Part shown: one piece after another, positions 1 to 15,049 of the stretch | Numbering within the stretch: the stretch's first letter is position 1 | How the letters are laid out: every line of letters starts with the position of its first letter | Assembly (NCBI GenBank): GCA_037013495.1 | Contig: CM072807.1 | Span: 16,805,001-16,869,000, forward strand | Length of the DNA: 64,000 bases | Origin: Hippophae tibetana | Lineage: Eukaryota > Streptophyta > Magnoliopsida > Rosales > Elaeagnaceae | Direction of reading: 5' to 3' | The notes under the pieces: model-generated | Told to the model about the DNA's origin: nothing | The model's database searches: none | The model's input: the letters and a program-made list of their open reading frames with translations, nothing else | Made by a program: the position numbers and the translations under genes

Positions 1-2486
1 TGCCCGGTATATGTTGACTTTTATTGATGACTTCTCCCGTCATGTTTGGATGTATTTTTTGAAGAACAAGAATGATGCGTTCTCAAAATTTGTAAAATTC
101 AAGGTCTCTATAGAAAATCAAACATGCAAGAAAATCAAACATTTGAGAACTCATAATGGTTTGGAATTTTTTGAAAGTCAATTTAATGATTTATGTGAAA
201 GAAATGGCATAGTGAGACACCGCATTGTGCATCATACACCACAACAAAATGGAGTAGTAGAACGTATGAATAGGACTCTCTTAGAAAGAGCTCGTTGTAT
301 GCCCTTTCAAGCTAACATGGATAAATCCTTTTTGGGTTGAAGTTGGTAACCATACCTGCTATTTGGTGAATTGGTCTCCATCAACTGCAATTGAGTTAAA
401 GACTCGGTTTGAGGTATTCTTTGGTACTCCTGCTAATTATTTTGACTTGAAAGTTTTTGGTTGTCCTACTTATGCTCATGTTAATGATGGTAAACTTGAG
501 CCTAGAGCATTGAAATGCATATTTTTGGGGTATCCTTCTAGGATGAAAGGTTATAGATTATGGTGTGTTAAACCCAAGTCACCTAAATTTTTAATTAGTA
601 GAGATGTTAAGTTTGATGAGTTTTCCATGTTGGAATAGAAAAAAGAGTCTATTGTTACAGGTAAAGACCACGGTGTTAGTGAGCAGGTGGAGCTTGAGAG
701 TGAAGCTCCTAGTCAAGTGCAAGAGGGCACTTCAGATTATCCATTTGTGGATGAGATAAATGATTATGCTCATGATGTAGTAGAAGAGAAACATGAGCAA
801 CCATATAGTATCACTAAGGGTAAAGGAATAACAGATATTTGACGCCCTCAGAGGTACACAGATGCAGACTTAGTTTCTTTTGCATTATTTGTGGCAGAGT
901 CTATTGAGGTGCATGAAGCTTCTAGTTATCATGAAGTTTTCACTTGTGATGAGTCTGTTCAATGGCTGGTCACTATGAATGAAGAGATTGAATCACTTCA
1001 TAAGAATCATACTTGGGAATTGGTGAAACCACTTAAGGGCCAGAAGATTATTGGAAACAAATGGTTCTTTAAGAAAAAAAGAAGGTATACCTGAGGTTGG
1101 AGCATCTAGGTTCAAGGCACGTGTTATTGCAAAGGGTTATTGTCAGAAGAAAGGTATTGACTTCAATAAAGTATTTTCACCTATTGTGAAACATAGCTAT
1201 ATTCGTGTGTTGCTTGCTATGGTTGCATTATTTGATATGGAATTAGAACAACTTGATGTCAAGATAGCCTTCTTACATAGTGAGCTTGAGCAACAAATAT
1301 ATATGCATAAACCATAGGGTTTGTTGTTCCAGGTAAGGAAGATCATGTTTTTTTATTGAAAAAATCTTTATATGGGCTAAAGCAATCTCCTAGGCAGTGG
1401 TATAAACTGTTTGATTCTTTTATGATTGATCATGGTTACTCTAGGAATGATTATGATAGTTATGTTTATCATAAAATATTTCATGATGGTTCATGTGTCT
1501 ATTTTTTGTTTTATGTTGATGACATGCTTATTGCTTTTAAGAATAAGTTTTAGATTTAAAAATTAAAGTTTCAACTTAGTGATTAGTTTGAGATGAAAGA
1601 TTTGGGTGTAACGAAAAAAAATTTGGGCATGGAAATTTACAGGGATATACAAGCAGGCAAGTTTTATTTGACTTAGAAAATTTATGTTGAAAAAGTTCTT
1701 AAATACTTTGGTATGAAAGAGTCTAAACCTATGAGTACGCCGTTAGCTACGCATTTCAGACTTTCTTTGGATTTTTCACCACAATTAGAAGAAGAAGAGC
1801 AGTACATGTTTCAGGTTTCATATGCTAGTGTCGTTGGTAGTTTGATGTATGTTATGGTTTGTACTTGTCCAAACATTTCACATGCAGTTAGTGTTATCAA
1901 CAACTATATAGGTAATCTTGGTAAGGGTCATTGGCAAGCAGTGAAATGGATACTTTAGTATTTGAGAGGTACATCTAATTTTGGTTTGGTATATGATGGA
2001 AGTTCTAATACCAGTTGCAGTCTTATTGGTTATGTGGAGTCTGATTATGCTGGTAATTTGGATAGAAAAAGATTTCTGACAAGTTATGTCTTCACTCTTT
2101 CGCATTGTGCCATTAGTTGGAAGGCTACTTTACAGTCTATAGTTGTTTTGTCTACGATAGAGACAGAATATATGGTAGTAGTAAAAGTAGTGAAAGAAGT
2201 CATTTGACTTAGAGGTTTGGTTTATGACTTGGATTTACAGTAGGATACTTATGTTGTATTTTGTGATCGTCAGAGTGCGATACACCTGACCAAGAATACT
2301 ATGTATCATGAAAGAACCAAACATATTGATGTCAGATATCACTTCGTTCGTGACATTGTCTCTCAGGGTGATATTGTTATCAATAAGATAGTCACTATAG
2401 AGAATCCAACTGATATGTTAATCAAACCAGTTCCATTTAATAAGTTCAAACATTGCTTAGACTTGATTGGTATTTGCAGTCGATGA
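1..2486 (+). pseudogene. Ty1/copia retrotransposon pol remnant (integrase, reverse transcriptase, RNase H)
   Basis: This is the 3' two thirds of a copia polyprotein, cut by the left window edge. Reading frames shift and stop several times (for example near 338, 636, 841 and 1315), so it cannot encode a full protein. Integrase core lies at 11-340 (FIDDFSRHVW; the Asp expected in the NGLEF block is His, RTHNGLEF; the final Glu block ERMNRTLLERAR is kept). The reverse transcriptase spans about 980-1560, with KARVIAKGY and an intact YVDDMLIA active-site block near 1512. The RNase H spans about 2020-2370, with ESDYAGNLD and a terminal HIDVRYHFVRD block. The order integrase before reverse transcriptase is diagnostic of copia. 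It is very likely dead. Confidence 0.93.
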
Positions 2487-2580
2487 TCACCCTTCGGGGC
2501 TTTGGACGATAATTATTTGGTAATCCAAGAAATTTCATATTTGAAGAACTTGTTTTCTGTTTTGAGTTAAGGTGAAGATT

Positions 2581-2643
2581 TGTTAAATTTAACCCACAAA
2601 CAACAATTGAGCCCAAAGCCCATATACCCAAATAAACCCTTTC

Positions 2644-2699
<56 letters not shown>

Positions 2700-3090
2700 C
2701 CTTTTGTCTTCTTAACAGCCGCGAAAAAATAAGAAAAAAGAAGTAGAGAGTAAAACCTGTCGAATAGAAGAAGAACAGGGAGTTGTTGTCCATCTGACTC
2801 CTTCAAATCTCACTTGTTTTATCACCAATTGGGTAAAAGTTGCCGAATAGATTAGAAGTAGCATAACTGCTATTTCTTCAAACTATATGCAATAAGTAGT
2901 TGGTAGAGTTTATGATAATATATGTTTTAATAGCAAGTTTGTTTAATTTATCTTACTATATATTATCAGTAAATTTGAGTCAGATATTTTCTAAATGTAT
3001 TTGATTTTGGTATATTTTGTGACTCTTTGAATATTGTTGTTTGTATCTCTATTTAATTATTAGTAGATTTTTTTGAGTGTGTCATCACAA
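2581..3090 (+). repeat. 3' LTR of the copia remnant (right end uncertain)
   Basis: Just after the RNase H end there is a purine-rich stretch (AAGGTGAAGATT), typical of a copia polypurine tract, followed by TGTTAAATTTAACCC, which looks like an LTR start. The LTR contains the TA microsatellite. The 3' end is a guess: a TCATCACA near 3083-3090 would give an LTR of about 510 bp. The 5' LTR lies outside the window, so it cannot be confirmed here. Confidence 0.5.
2647..2698. repeat. (TA)n microsatellite
   Basis: About 26 uninterrupted TA units lie inside the presumed copia LTR. Apparent Tyr-Ile-rich reading frames on the minus strand here are artefacts of the repeat. Confidence 0.97.
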
Positions 3091-3700
3091 GTGAAGTAAA
3101 CTTTTTACATTAAAAAATTGAATTACTTAAATCATTGTGTGTCATTTAATTTTTTTTATTACTTATTATTTTGGTGTTACCTATAATTATATAATAATTA
3201 TATATTTATGCAACCAAAATTGGATTCAATCTTCACTTCCAAGTTTTAATTTATAACAAATAACATAAAAAATAAACTTACAGCTTGCTTCGCAAATCTG
3301 AAGATCCAAAAATATGGTTTTATTTTGGAAAAACTAACAATGACATATACCAAAAATGGCATCCCATTATCATTAAATTGTAACTAATTAGTATGATTAA
3401 TCATAATTTAATTTAAATAATGTTATATAAATCAACTAAATCTTTTTATAAAATATATTAACTGGAAATAAAAACATTGTTTTCATAATTATAATTTTTA
3501 TGAATATATATAAAAAAATCACAGTATAAATACATCTATGTGCAACCGAGTCAGAATGACTCTTGTGAATTTCAAATCTCACAAACTACATTTTGAACAA
3601 CTTGCATTCTCGTGCTCATATTAAACGACTTCCTTTTACTTTTCCTTCTTGTTTGATTCCTTAGGTAAAATTCCTATCAGTAAAAATTTAGAGCACACAA
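3091..3700. other. AT-rich intergenic sequence
   Basis: No gene, RNA or clear repeat is seen between the copia LTR and the katanin 3' untranslated region, which probably reaches to about 3720. Confidence 0.5.
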
Positions 3701-3963
3701 CAAACTTTAATTGTAAAGCTCATCCAATGTAAATTGAAGTACATGAGGGAACAAAATATAGTTTCACAAGCTATAATGAATTACATTACATATATAGTTA
3801 GTTACAGATGAGCAAGTACAGAGCAACTAAACACCTATTTCCACTCTCCCAATTTTGAATACACAACTCCGCATTAAAACAATTTAATGATCAATACGCA
3901 CTACCATTCAGAAGTCAGAACTCATCAAACTGAACCAGTCACAAAAATTTTGTGAATGGCACC

Positions 3964-7232
<3,269 letters not shown>

Positions 7233-7460
7233 TCTTTCTATTCCCCAGATTTCCTCAGCTTCCACAAATACCCAAAATCGAAGCCCTAATTTCCCTTACA
7301 ATTAGGGTTCATGAAGAAGAAGTAGAGGTGATGAAGTAGACAAAGATGAGCTCACAGTGTTAGTGTTATGCAAGCTTTCTCTCTCTTGAAGTTTGTGTGT
7401 TTCTATCTCTAGGTTGAGTTGATCGATGGTGGAGCTTGAGATTTGAGAGTTTGGTCTTGA
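7233..7460 (-). promoter_or_regulatory. Katanin 5' untranslated region and proximal promoter
   Basis: The sequence upstream of the ATG holds pyrimidine-rich stretches on the coding strand. No definite TATA box or transcription start could be assigned. Further upstream (7460-7640) the base composition returns to intergenic values. Confidence 0.35.
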
Positions 7461-10280
7461 CGGCGACGTTTAAACATTCTTTCACGTGGAAGGTAACGGG
7501 AACGAAAGGCAAATTGACCAAATTGCCCATTCAGCATTTGAATCTAAGGAATTGATGATGGATGAATTTCGACTGTTGTGAAGCCGTTAGGCCCACATCT
7601 TGGGCTAACAACAATTGCCATCCACGTTATAAAAGTAGGTAACGTTTTGGAAAATAATTTTATCCCAACCTGGTTCATTAATTTACTTTTCGGAACAATA
7701 CATTCTTTGTGAATAAATTATTCTATAATTATTTTATTATTTTATATTTTGTAAAAATAGTTATCCAACTATTAATAAATTAAATTAAATTAATTATCAA
7801 TATCATATCATATATTATTTTTGTTAAGTCTATAGGTTTTTAAGTTGGTATCAAAACTAAAATTTTGACTTTTTGCTCCAATCAGTACTCAAGAATTTGA
7901 CGATACGTTTATCTCCGAATTTCGTCTATCTAATACCAACCAAGACCAACAAATAATAAAGAATAGAATTGTTAAGTCTCATATTGATCAAAAATTAATA
8001 TCTTAGGATTTATAAATTTATACAATTTTTAACTCTATAAGATCTTATTAGATTGAATTAAAAATGAGTTTTTAAAGTATTTTTTAAGTTCAAAAAATAA
8101 AATATACAATTATATTTTAAATTAATATTTTTTTGGTTGTAATTTAAGAATAAATGAAAGGAGAAAACAGAATTTTTTTTACCGTACTATTTTTTTCTAA
8201 ATAAATTAAATAACAAAAAAACTAGTTATAGTGAAAGAGAGAAAAAAATAAATTCGTTGGAAAATGATCACCTAGTAAATATGAGTTAAACAGATCCCTT
8301 ATCTCTCGTGAGATGAGATGTTCACTTAACCACATTTATTATTTCATAGGACAGTTCAAATGGACTCGAGCAGTTCCTGACCCGCTTTAAATCATAAATT
8401 TTTCAAATTAAAGACAAAGTTAATCAAATGAAAAACATCTTCTTCTTCTTCTTTAAGTAAGAAAAAGTGAACGCCACTACAAATTGTGGGAAATTGTTGA
8501 CCATTAAAGTAAAATAAGAATATTTTACATCACTGGTGTGAAATATATATATATATGTGTGTCGCTCTTTTGAAATCACATTTCTTGTTTACATAAACAA
8601 TATTAAAAATCTACAGTTTAACAATAAGAGCATGCCATATGTAATTATTCTGAAACAATCATCTTCGCTATAAACTATTAAAATGTTGGGTGTGGTGATA
8701 AATTTATCAATTAGTTTTCCTTTAAGTTATAAAGTTTAATTTATTAGATTTTAATTAATATCTTAAAAATATATTAAATTTGTAAAATATAACACTATAA
8801 GTGATGATGAACTTATTGTGTTATTTGAAATATAATAAATATTTTCTATACTATAAATAATACATCATAAATATTTGACTTACTATAAGTTCATCATCAC
8901 TTAAATACTGGATTAAAAATAGTAAAAATATTCTATACTATAAAGAATACATCATAAATATTTGAGTTACTATTTAATTTAAAAATAAGACAGTGGTGAT
9001 CTCCATTGACTTACTATTTTTCAAACTTATTAGATTTTTTTGTATATTATTTAAAAGTTAATAAACTTAAAATATTCAATTTATATAAACTAATGGATCT
9101 ATAAATTAATTTTCTTTAAAATTTTGAGTAAATTGCGATGGGGTACTATAATATTCTAACTAATGTTTAAAAAATTGATGATATCATCAACAATATGGCA
9201 ATATTATTATAATTTTGTATATTATGAAATTGAAAGTATTTTCATATATTATGGATTAAATGTCATCAATAATATCGCAATATTATTGACAATATTTTCA
9301 AATTAAGTTTAATTAATGTTGTTATCGATAAATTATCATAAAAAATTTATTTTTTATCTAAAATATTTTATATATCGTAGATATTATTATTAAAATGTCA
9401 ACAAAACACAAATATCTATTTAACACATGAGATAGGGTTGATTAGCTATAGTACCATCACAGACATCTTAATCGACATGCATTAATATTTTAAACTTGTG
9501 ATGTAATTTACACAAGTAAAGCGTGCAATTTCTATAGCTTCTTAATTGACCATATATGTGGTGTTGTTTTCTTAAAATTAAAACTAAATTTCTATTTTGA
9601 TTATTGATTAAGAAATTAAATCAAATTTTATTATTAATTGATTATGTAATTAAATTTATAAGGTTATTTATAATCATTTAAATTTTATTTTGTTAGTAGT
9701 AGAATGAAAATGGTAATATGCAAAGAATTGAATAGAAATAATATTATTATTATTATGTTTGAGCAGTAAAATAAAAATTAAAAAAAATATTATAATAAAA
9801 ATTAAAAAATTATAAATGAATCAAAATTTAAAATATTTTTTTATATGGGATAAATAATAAATTATTATACTAATATTAGAAAGATTTTAAAGTATTTAAA
9901 AAAAGAGTAGAAATAGCAATGATTTTTGTTATTATTATAATGTTTTAAATTACATTAAGAATTAACGTTCAAATCAAATATAATAATATTTTAAAGCATT
10001 TTCATTATCATTTTATTGCCGTAAATTAAACCTGAATTTATTATCACCTTATTAACTTCAATAAAATTATTGTTTTAGAAATATCTTCGTAGACTCCGTG
10101 ACTAAGAATAACAAATTGTCTTAAATTTTAAATAAATAGTTAAAATATAATTTTTAATGTTTATGAAATCAATATAACCTATATCTACTACGGAATTTAT
10201 GAAGTCTACCTACACGACCCCTATCGCCCCACACCTATAATGTTTCAACTTTCAATATTGTTAAAAATTACGTGCAAAAA
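7461..10280. other. AT-rich gene-free interval with short repeats
   Basis: No coding exons are recognised on either strand. The only structure noticed is a cluster of short direct and inverted repeats at 8799-8972 and a loosely repeated ATCAxxAATATxGCAATATTATT motif at about 9170-9300. Many poly-A and poly-T tracts suggest decayed transposable elements, but none can be named. Confidence 0.5.
8799..8972. repeat. Short inverted and direct repeat cluster
   Basis: AAGTGATGATGAACTTAT at 8799-8816 is perfectly inverted at 8885-8902, giving an 18 bp stem. Overlapping this, a segment of about 42 bp containing ATACATCATAAATATTTGA at 8845-8886 is repeated directly at 8931-8972 with only a few changes. 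This could be the footprint of a small non-autonomous element. No family was recognised. Confidence 0.75.
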
Positions 10281-10281
10281 A

Positions 10282-11960
10282 CTACATATAGTTACTACTG
10301 CACCATTCCATCTTTAACTCTTCAAGCCCTTTCCTCAGCCTCTCAGCAGCAGCTTTGCATTCATTTTCCATCAAGCCTGCGAACAAGATCCTTAGATTCC
10401 AGGGACAACCACACGCACTTCCGGGAATGACAACCACTCCATGTTTGTGTGCAAGCCAATGAACAACTTTAAAGTCATCACGAACATGTTCATCTGGAAG
10501 CTTTGCCCACGGGTAAATTGCACCTTCTCCTCCATTTACAGCACCTTGTCTCAGGGGAGACACAGCTTCTAATAAAATTTCTTTGTTCTTGACAAGATTT
10601 TTCACTTGTTCCATAACCCATTCGGGTCCTGTATCCAATGAATAGAGGGCGAGGTGCTGTGAAATTATTGAAGCACATATGGGAATGTTGTCTTGAACTT
10701 TGAGGAATTGAGTGGATAAGCCTTCTACTTCTGATGGGTATGCTATCTGCATGTGTCAACGATACTGAATTAAAATTGGCAAATTGCATATTATAAATCA
10801 AAGAGTAACAGTCGATGTGGCTACATTCGTATATATGGTTGCTTAAGTTGTTTCGTTAGTGAATGACATTGGTGTATGATTTCTCATTTGCTGGTTGGTA
10901 TGGTTTTCCATTCTGGTATAAGCAGCCTGGAGGAGTTGTGTTGGAGCGTTTAATGTCTGTCATGTGATGGTATTGATGTTAAAAATGATGTGATTGAACT
11001 AAATAAAATATATAAATATAATAAAATAATTTAAAAATATAAAGTGATTGATTTTTGAAAGATAAATTATTATTTTTTAATAAGATGTTAGAACGTAGAG
11101 ATAATGTCATACGATAATAACATGATAAAGCTTATAAAAATTATGTATGTCTATTTTAATCTCTACCCAGCATGTTAATTTTTAAAAATTAGAAAATCTA
11201 CTTTAATAATTGAAGTCTCTGGTTTAAATACACAATATTTTCCTGACTTAAAAAAATAACAGAGACTAAAGTTGTGTGTGGTTCATTGGTTGCTAGGAAG
11301 ATTTCCTAACTTACTAACACGAGAAAAACGGGGAGACTTACATATTCAACTCGCCATCCCATCATCCCATAAGATTTTGAGAAAGAAAATATGTTGACTA
11401 TGTGATTTCCTTCCAAACAAGAGTGCTTTAAACCGTCGTACATAAAATACCGATTAAAAAAAGAAAAGTTATTTTGTACTTGAGTTTAAAGAGAAAGGCT
11501 CTAGCATTGAATGCATATTATTAGAAAATGGGAGAACTTATTAAACTTACTCCTAAGTGTTGTCCACAAGTAGCCAAGATCCTGCTTTTTTGCAAAGGTC
11601 TGAAATCCTCTACTTACATGGAGAAGGAACTTAGAACATTGACATAAACCAATACAAGCAAAAAGTAGTTTTTTTTTTCTTCCCCTCATAATGAATTTTC
11701 AAAATTATTCAAGAGATTTGGAGCATTAAAAAGCACCTGAGATCTAAACAAAGGTACTTGAGTGATACTTTTTTGTTATATATAAATGTAGAGAACATAT
11801 GCACACATGAGAGAGAGAGAGAGAGAGAGAGAGACAATCACCTATAGCAAAGGCTCTGGAATGTAAGTTCCACTTGGGTTTCCAAGATTAACAACAGTAA
11901 CAACTGTTCTAAGATTCAATTCAAATAACAGCCTTCGTAAAGCTTGCATTGTTGGGAATC
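10282..11960 (-). pseudogene. VAS1/ISS1-type aromatic/methionine aminotransferase, broken partial copy
   Basis: Homology to plant PLP-dependent class I/II aminotransferases of the VAS1/ISS1 group (methionine with indole-3-pyruvate; auxin and ethylene balance) lies in four pieces on the minus strand. About 11950-11842 holds NLGNPSGTYIPEPLL followed directly by TAG at 11844-11842, at the exon end where a Lys or Arg codon is expected. About 11612-11555 holds a shifted DLCKKAGSW block. About 11452-11340 holds YFMYDGLKH, then FSFSKSYGMMGWRV with the cofactor lysine at 11377-11375. The last exon, 10746-10282, is open for 154 codons (AYPSEVEGL to ELKMEWCSSNYM). The N-terminal third is not found. I infer a decaying duplicate. 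A shortened transcript of the final exons cannot be excluded. Confidence 0.85.
11809..11834. repeat. (GA)n microsatellite
   Basis: A run of about 13 GA units lies in a pseudogene intron, immediately beside the nonsense-bearing exon. Confidence 0.95.
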
Positions 11961-12930
11961 TATTCTAAGTAATTTCCATGATAAGGCCTTCATGCCTACT
12001 CTAAAGGCATGGATTGAGCTACCTCCTTGCCCTACACCACAACCAGGTTTGTCAAAGAAGTAACCAAAGACACGTTAACACCATTAAAAGTATATTATTT
12101 ATTCAATATTTAATTGGGCCAGTGATAAAAAAATTAATTGGTTACAAAATTAATCATTATTTGGATTTTCATGCTTGTTGGCAAGAATGGAAACTGAAAC
12201 GGCAACAAAGGTTGTTGTTGAGATTCAATATTTTAGAGATAGATATTAGAGAAAAATTAATACAATTAGTTGAATGTGTGGATCCTTATTAAGGGTTTAT
12301 TTATTTTTAGAACATTTATTGATACAAGTGTCAATTATATAAGGTGTACACATATTTACACGTCAAGAAGGGTATGATTGACCTAAAGTATGATATGTCA
12401 GAGATCTAGATGTCGTTGAGTTCAAATTGTCTCTTGGGTAAGACGGTTGGGGTGCTTCATCTTCCATCTTAGGTTGGTGACTTGGCTTGGGTGGTTTACA
12501 AGGGTCAGGTTTCAGGTCGGTTCGGATGTCCAAACATCAAGTCCCTATACTCTTTCAACTAGAGCTTCGGTTTGAGATGGAAGAGTAAATACCTGCCATA
12601 GGATACGAAATGTTCAACTCCCTTAATAAATATGTGTTAATTGATTGGAGAGAGAAATCTAGTGTCTCTATATAAAGGGATGCTTGGGTTGAGATCATTG
12701 TTACCTGCAAAATTGAGAAAGGAAAACACTCTTTCATTTCACCTCAACTTATAAAGGATTTTCAATTTGGTGGTAAGAATTTAGCTCACGCTATAATTTT
12801 TTTATGTTCGGATTTTTTAGAACTCGAGTGTTGAGAATCTAACGATTTTCTACTTTTTTTCAGGTCGGTTTTTAAAGGAACATTTTCTTTTATTTTCAAC
12901 TCGTCCTTAGGTAATCTCTTCTTCTCGTAC
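11961..12930. other. Intergenic sequence without recognised genes
   Basis: A 92-codon frame at 12014-12292 and a 60-codon frame at 12555-12737 show no recognisable domain or codon pattern, and are treated as chance. The sequence grades into the gypsy-type transposon remnant that follows. Confidence 0.4.
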
Positions 12931-12938
12931 CTTACCAT

Positions 12939-13711
12939 TTGCTATTCTTTTTTCTTTATTTTTTTGTAGATTCTCACAGGATGCAAAGAGAAGAGTCCTC
13001 AACTTTTGGCTCGGGCTCATGGGAGAGTCCTCAATATTCTAGTACAAGTGATAAATCGGGGTTTTCTAGCTCGGGCTCTTCTAGTGAGGTGATTCAGTCT
13101 TCACCTCAGTCGCCTACCTCTACCCCCACCCCATATCATTTCCACTGTGAGATTGAGCTTGCCTCGGACTTAGATTTTAGTGGCTAGGACGTGGAGGAAA
13201 AAAACAAAGAATATTGGATCTGGGAATCGACATGTCTTACTAGGGGTTGGTCGGCTATAGTTAAGCCTTATGGGTTGTTGCCCCAAGATGATGAGAGATT
13301 AAGAAGGACCTACAACATCTCTCCCTTAGTTCAGATTATGATTCCTTCTAAGAGTGTTTGTGATAGTGATGAACCTTCATCTGGGTGGATTGTTTTTCAT
13401 GAGTAAACTCTATGGTTGGGGGTAAGATTCCCCCTACATCCTCTTATTAAGAGGTTTTTAGCTAGGACGCAGCTTGCACCGGGGTAATTGATGCCTAACG
13501 AGTGGATATATTTGTTCTGCCTAACACTTATCTATCAAGAACTCAAGGTGGATTTAGAGATGATCGAGTTTAATGAGGTGTATGTCCTAAAGTAGAACCC
13601 CATATATTAGAGGAGGGTTTATATGTCAATGAAGCAAGATCGGGGGGTGAATGTATCCCTTCCTAAAAACGAGAAAAACTAGGAGTATTTTTTCTATGTT
13701 TTAAGTTGGTG
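12939..13711 (+). pseudogene. N-terminal part of a 'putative gypsy type' plant transposon protein
   Basis: A Ser-rich leader (aa 1-60 of the frame at 12939-13187) is followed after a stop by CLTRGWSAIVKPYGLLPQDD at about 13231 and SSGWIVFHE at about 13378. A further stop precedes a block resembling the LWLGVRFPLHPLIKRFLA...LAPGQLMPNEW region of the domain that Pfam calls 'putative gypsy type transposon'. In-frame stops (13185, 13404, 13486 and others) mark it as dead. The protein is associated with large plant retrotransposons, and its biochemical role is not established. The remnant resumes after the inserted CACTA-like element. Confidence 0.65.
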
Positions 13712-14642
13712 CACTACTACAAAAGGGGTATTTAAGTCGATATGTAAAGTCAGTTTTTAGGAAAAATCAACTTTTAATAAATTTAAAGTTGATTTGGTAT
13801 AGAACCGACGTTATCCACATAGGATGTAGCATCAATTGACACTTGGAACCAATGCTACACACGTGGATAGCGTCGATTGACACGTAGAACCGACGCTACA
13901 CACGTGGATAAATTATTTTCTCTTCTTTCTTCCCCAAACAAAAACTATTCCAAACGTTGTATAACTCTCAAAAACCCAAAACCTCTTCCACTTCTCCTTT
14001 ACTCTTTCTCATTTTTTGGCCACTTATGACTACCAATTCCAGCGCCGGTTAGTGGGTTTTTTTCCTCTCTAATTAATCTTTTAGATCCCTTATTTTTTTA
14101 GCAAAATATTCAAAAAAAATTATACTCATTTCTCACTTACAAAACACGATTTTTTCTTCATTTCCTTCATTTTGTCACTTCATTTACTCTTATAAGTATT
14201 TCTATTAATCCTACACACTTATTATTCATATTTTTTATGTTATTATGTGTTATTATTTATGTTTATAATTTTTTATATTTTTGTTATTATGTGTTATTAT
14301 TTATGTGTATAGATTTTTGTATTATATATATAAGTTTGTATTATAACATGAGGAGAATAATATGATGATCTTGAATAACATAGAACAATACCATGGTAAT
14401 TTTTCTATTATTAATTAATATTTTATTTTTCAATTATTTGTATTATTTAAACTATTTGTTAAACTGATTTTATTTTTTTCTGCTATTATTTAGTGATCGA
14501 ATATAGATTTTAGTTTGAGTATAATAGAAAATGAGTAAATTTTGTAAAAAAAAATTTAAGTTAGTTCACCGTGTGAACTGACTTTAAACGTAAAGTCAGT
14601 TCATCGCGTGAACCGACTTTAATACCTATTTTTGTAGTAGTG
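13712..14642. mobile_element. Non-autonomous CACTA-like (En/Spm) DNA transposon
   Basis: The left end reads CACTACTACAAAAGGGGTAT and the right end reads ATACCTATTTTTGTAGTAGTG, matching the CACTACAAAAA-type termini of CACTA elements. Subterminal repeats are clear: GCTACACACGTGGATA occurs at 13854-13869 and 13895-13910, and AACTGACTTTAAACG / AAAGTCAGTTC / AACCGACTTTAA lie near the right end. The 931 bp hold no transposase. The 3 bp flanks (GTG left, GTA right) match only in part, so the target duplication is not proven. It sits inside the gypsy-type remnant. Confidence 0.85.
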
Positions 14643-15015
14643 GTAGGAATCTTTCACAAATAACATGAGGTTAGTAAGGAGCATATGAAACAACACTAAG
14701 GTTGTGATTAGAAATATGGCTTCTCTAATCACGACCTTGAGTCTTGATGCAAAGCAAAGGTTACGGATATCCAAAACTATATTCTTGATAAGAGCAATTA
14801 GAGGACTCTATTAAATACCATGCATTTTTTCGTGTACGGTTTGATGAGGCACTGTGCTGTGGAGCCCCTCCTTAGAGTGAATCGTGAATCCCAAGCTCCT
14901 CCTAAACCCCGGGCTCCTATTAAATGCAGAAATCCTCATATAGATTTTGGGGAGAGGTTTAATGTGGTGCCTGATGATGGTGACCTAGCCCCATACTTTG
15001 TTCTTGTCTTATAAT
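14643..15015 (+). pseudogene. Continuation of the gypsy-type transposon remnant
   Basis: Coding-like sequence continues beyond the CACTA insertion. A 64-codon frame at 14820-15014 (MHFFVYGLMRHCAVEPLL) ends in an acidic tail. It shows no named domain, and I assign it by position only. Confidence 0.35.
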
Positions 15016-15049
15016 ATTTGGCCTTTTTCTCTGTTTTTTTTTAACCTAT

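Noticed and set aside
2446..2806. Minus-strand open frames of 79 and 115 codons with Tyr-Ile runs
   Set aside because: They read through a TA microsatellite inside an LTR and have no domain.
12014..12292. 92-codon plus-strand frame
   Set aside because: No recognisable domain, and no splice or codon support.
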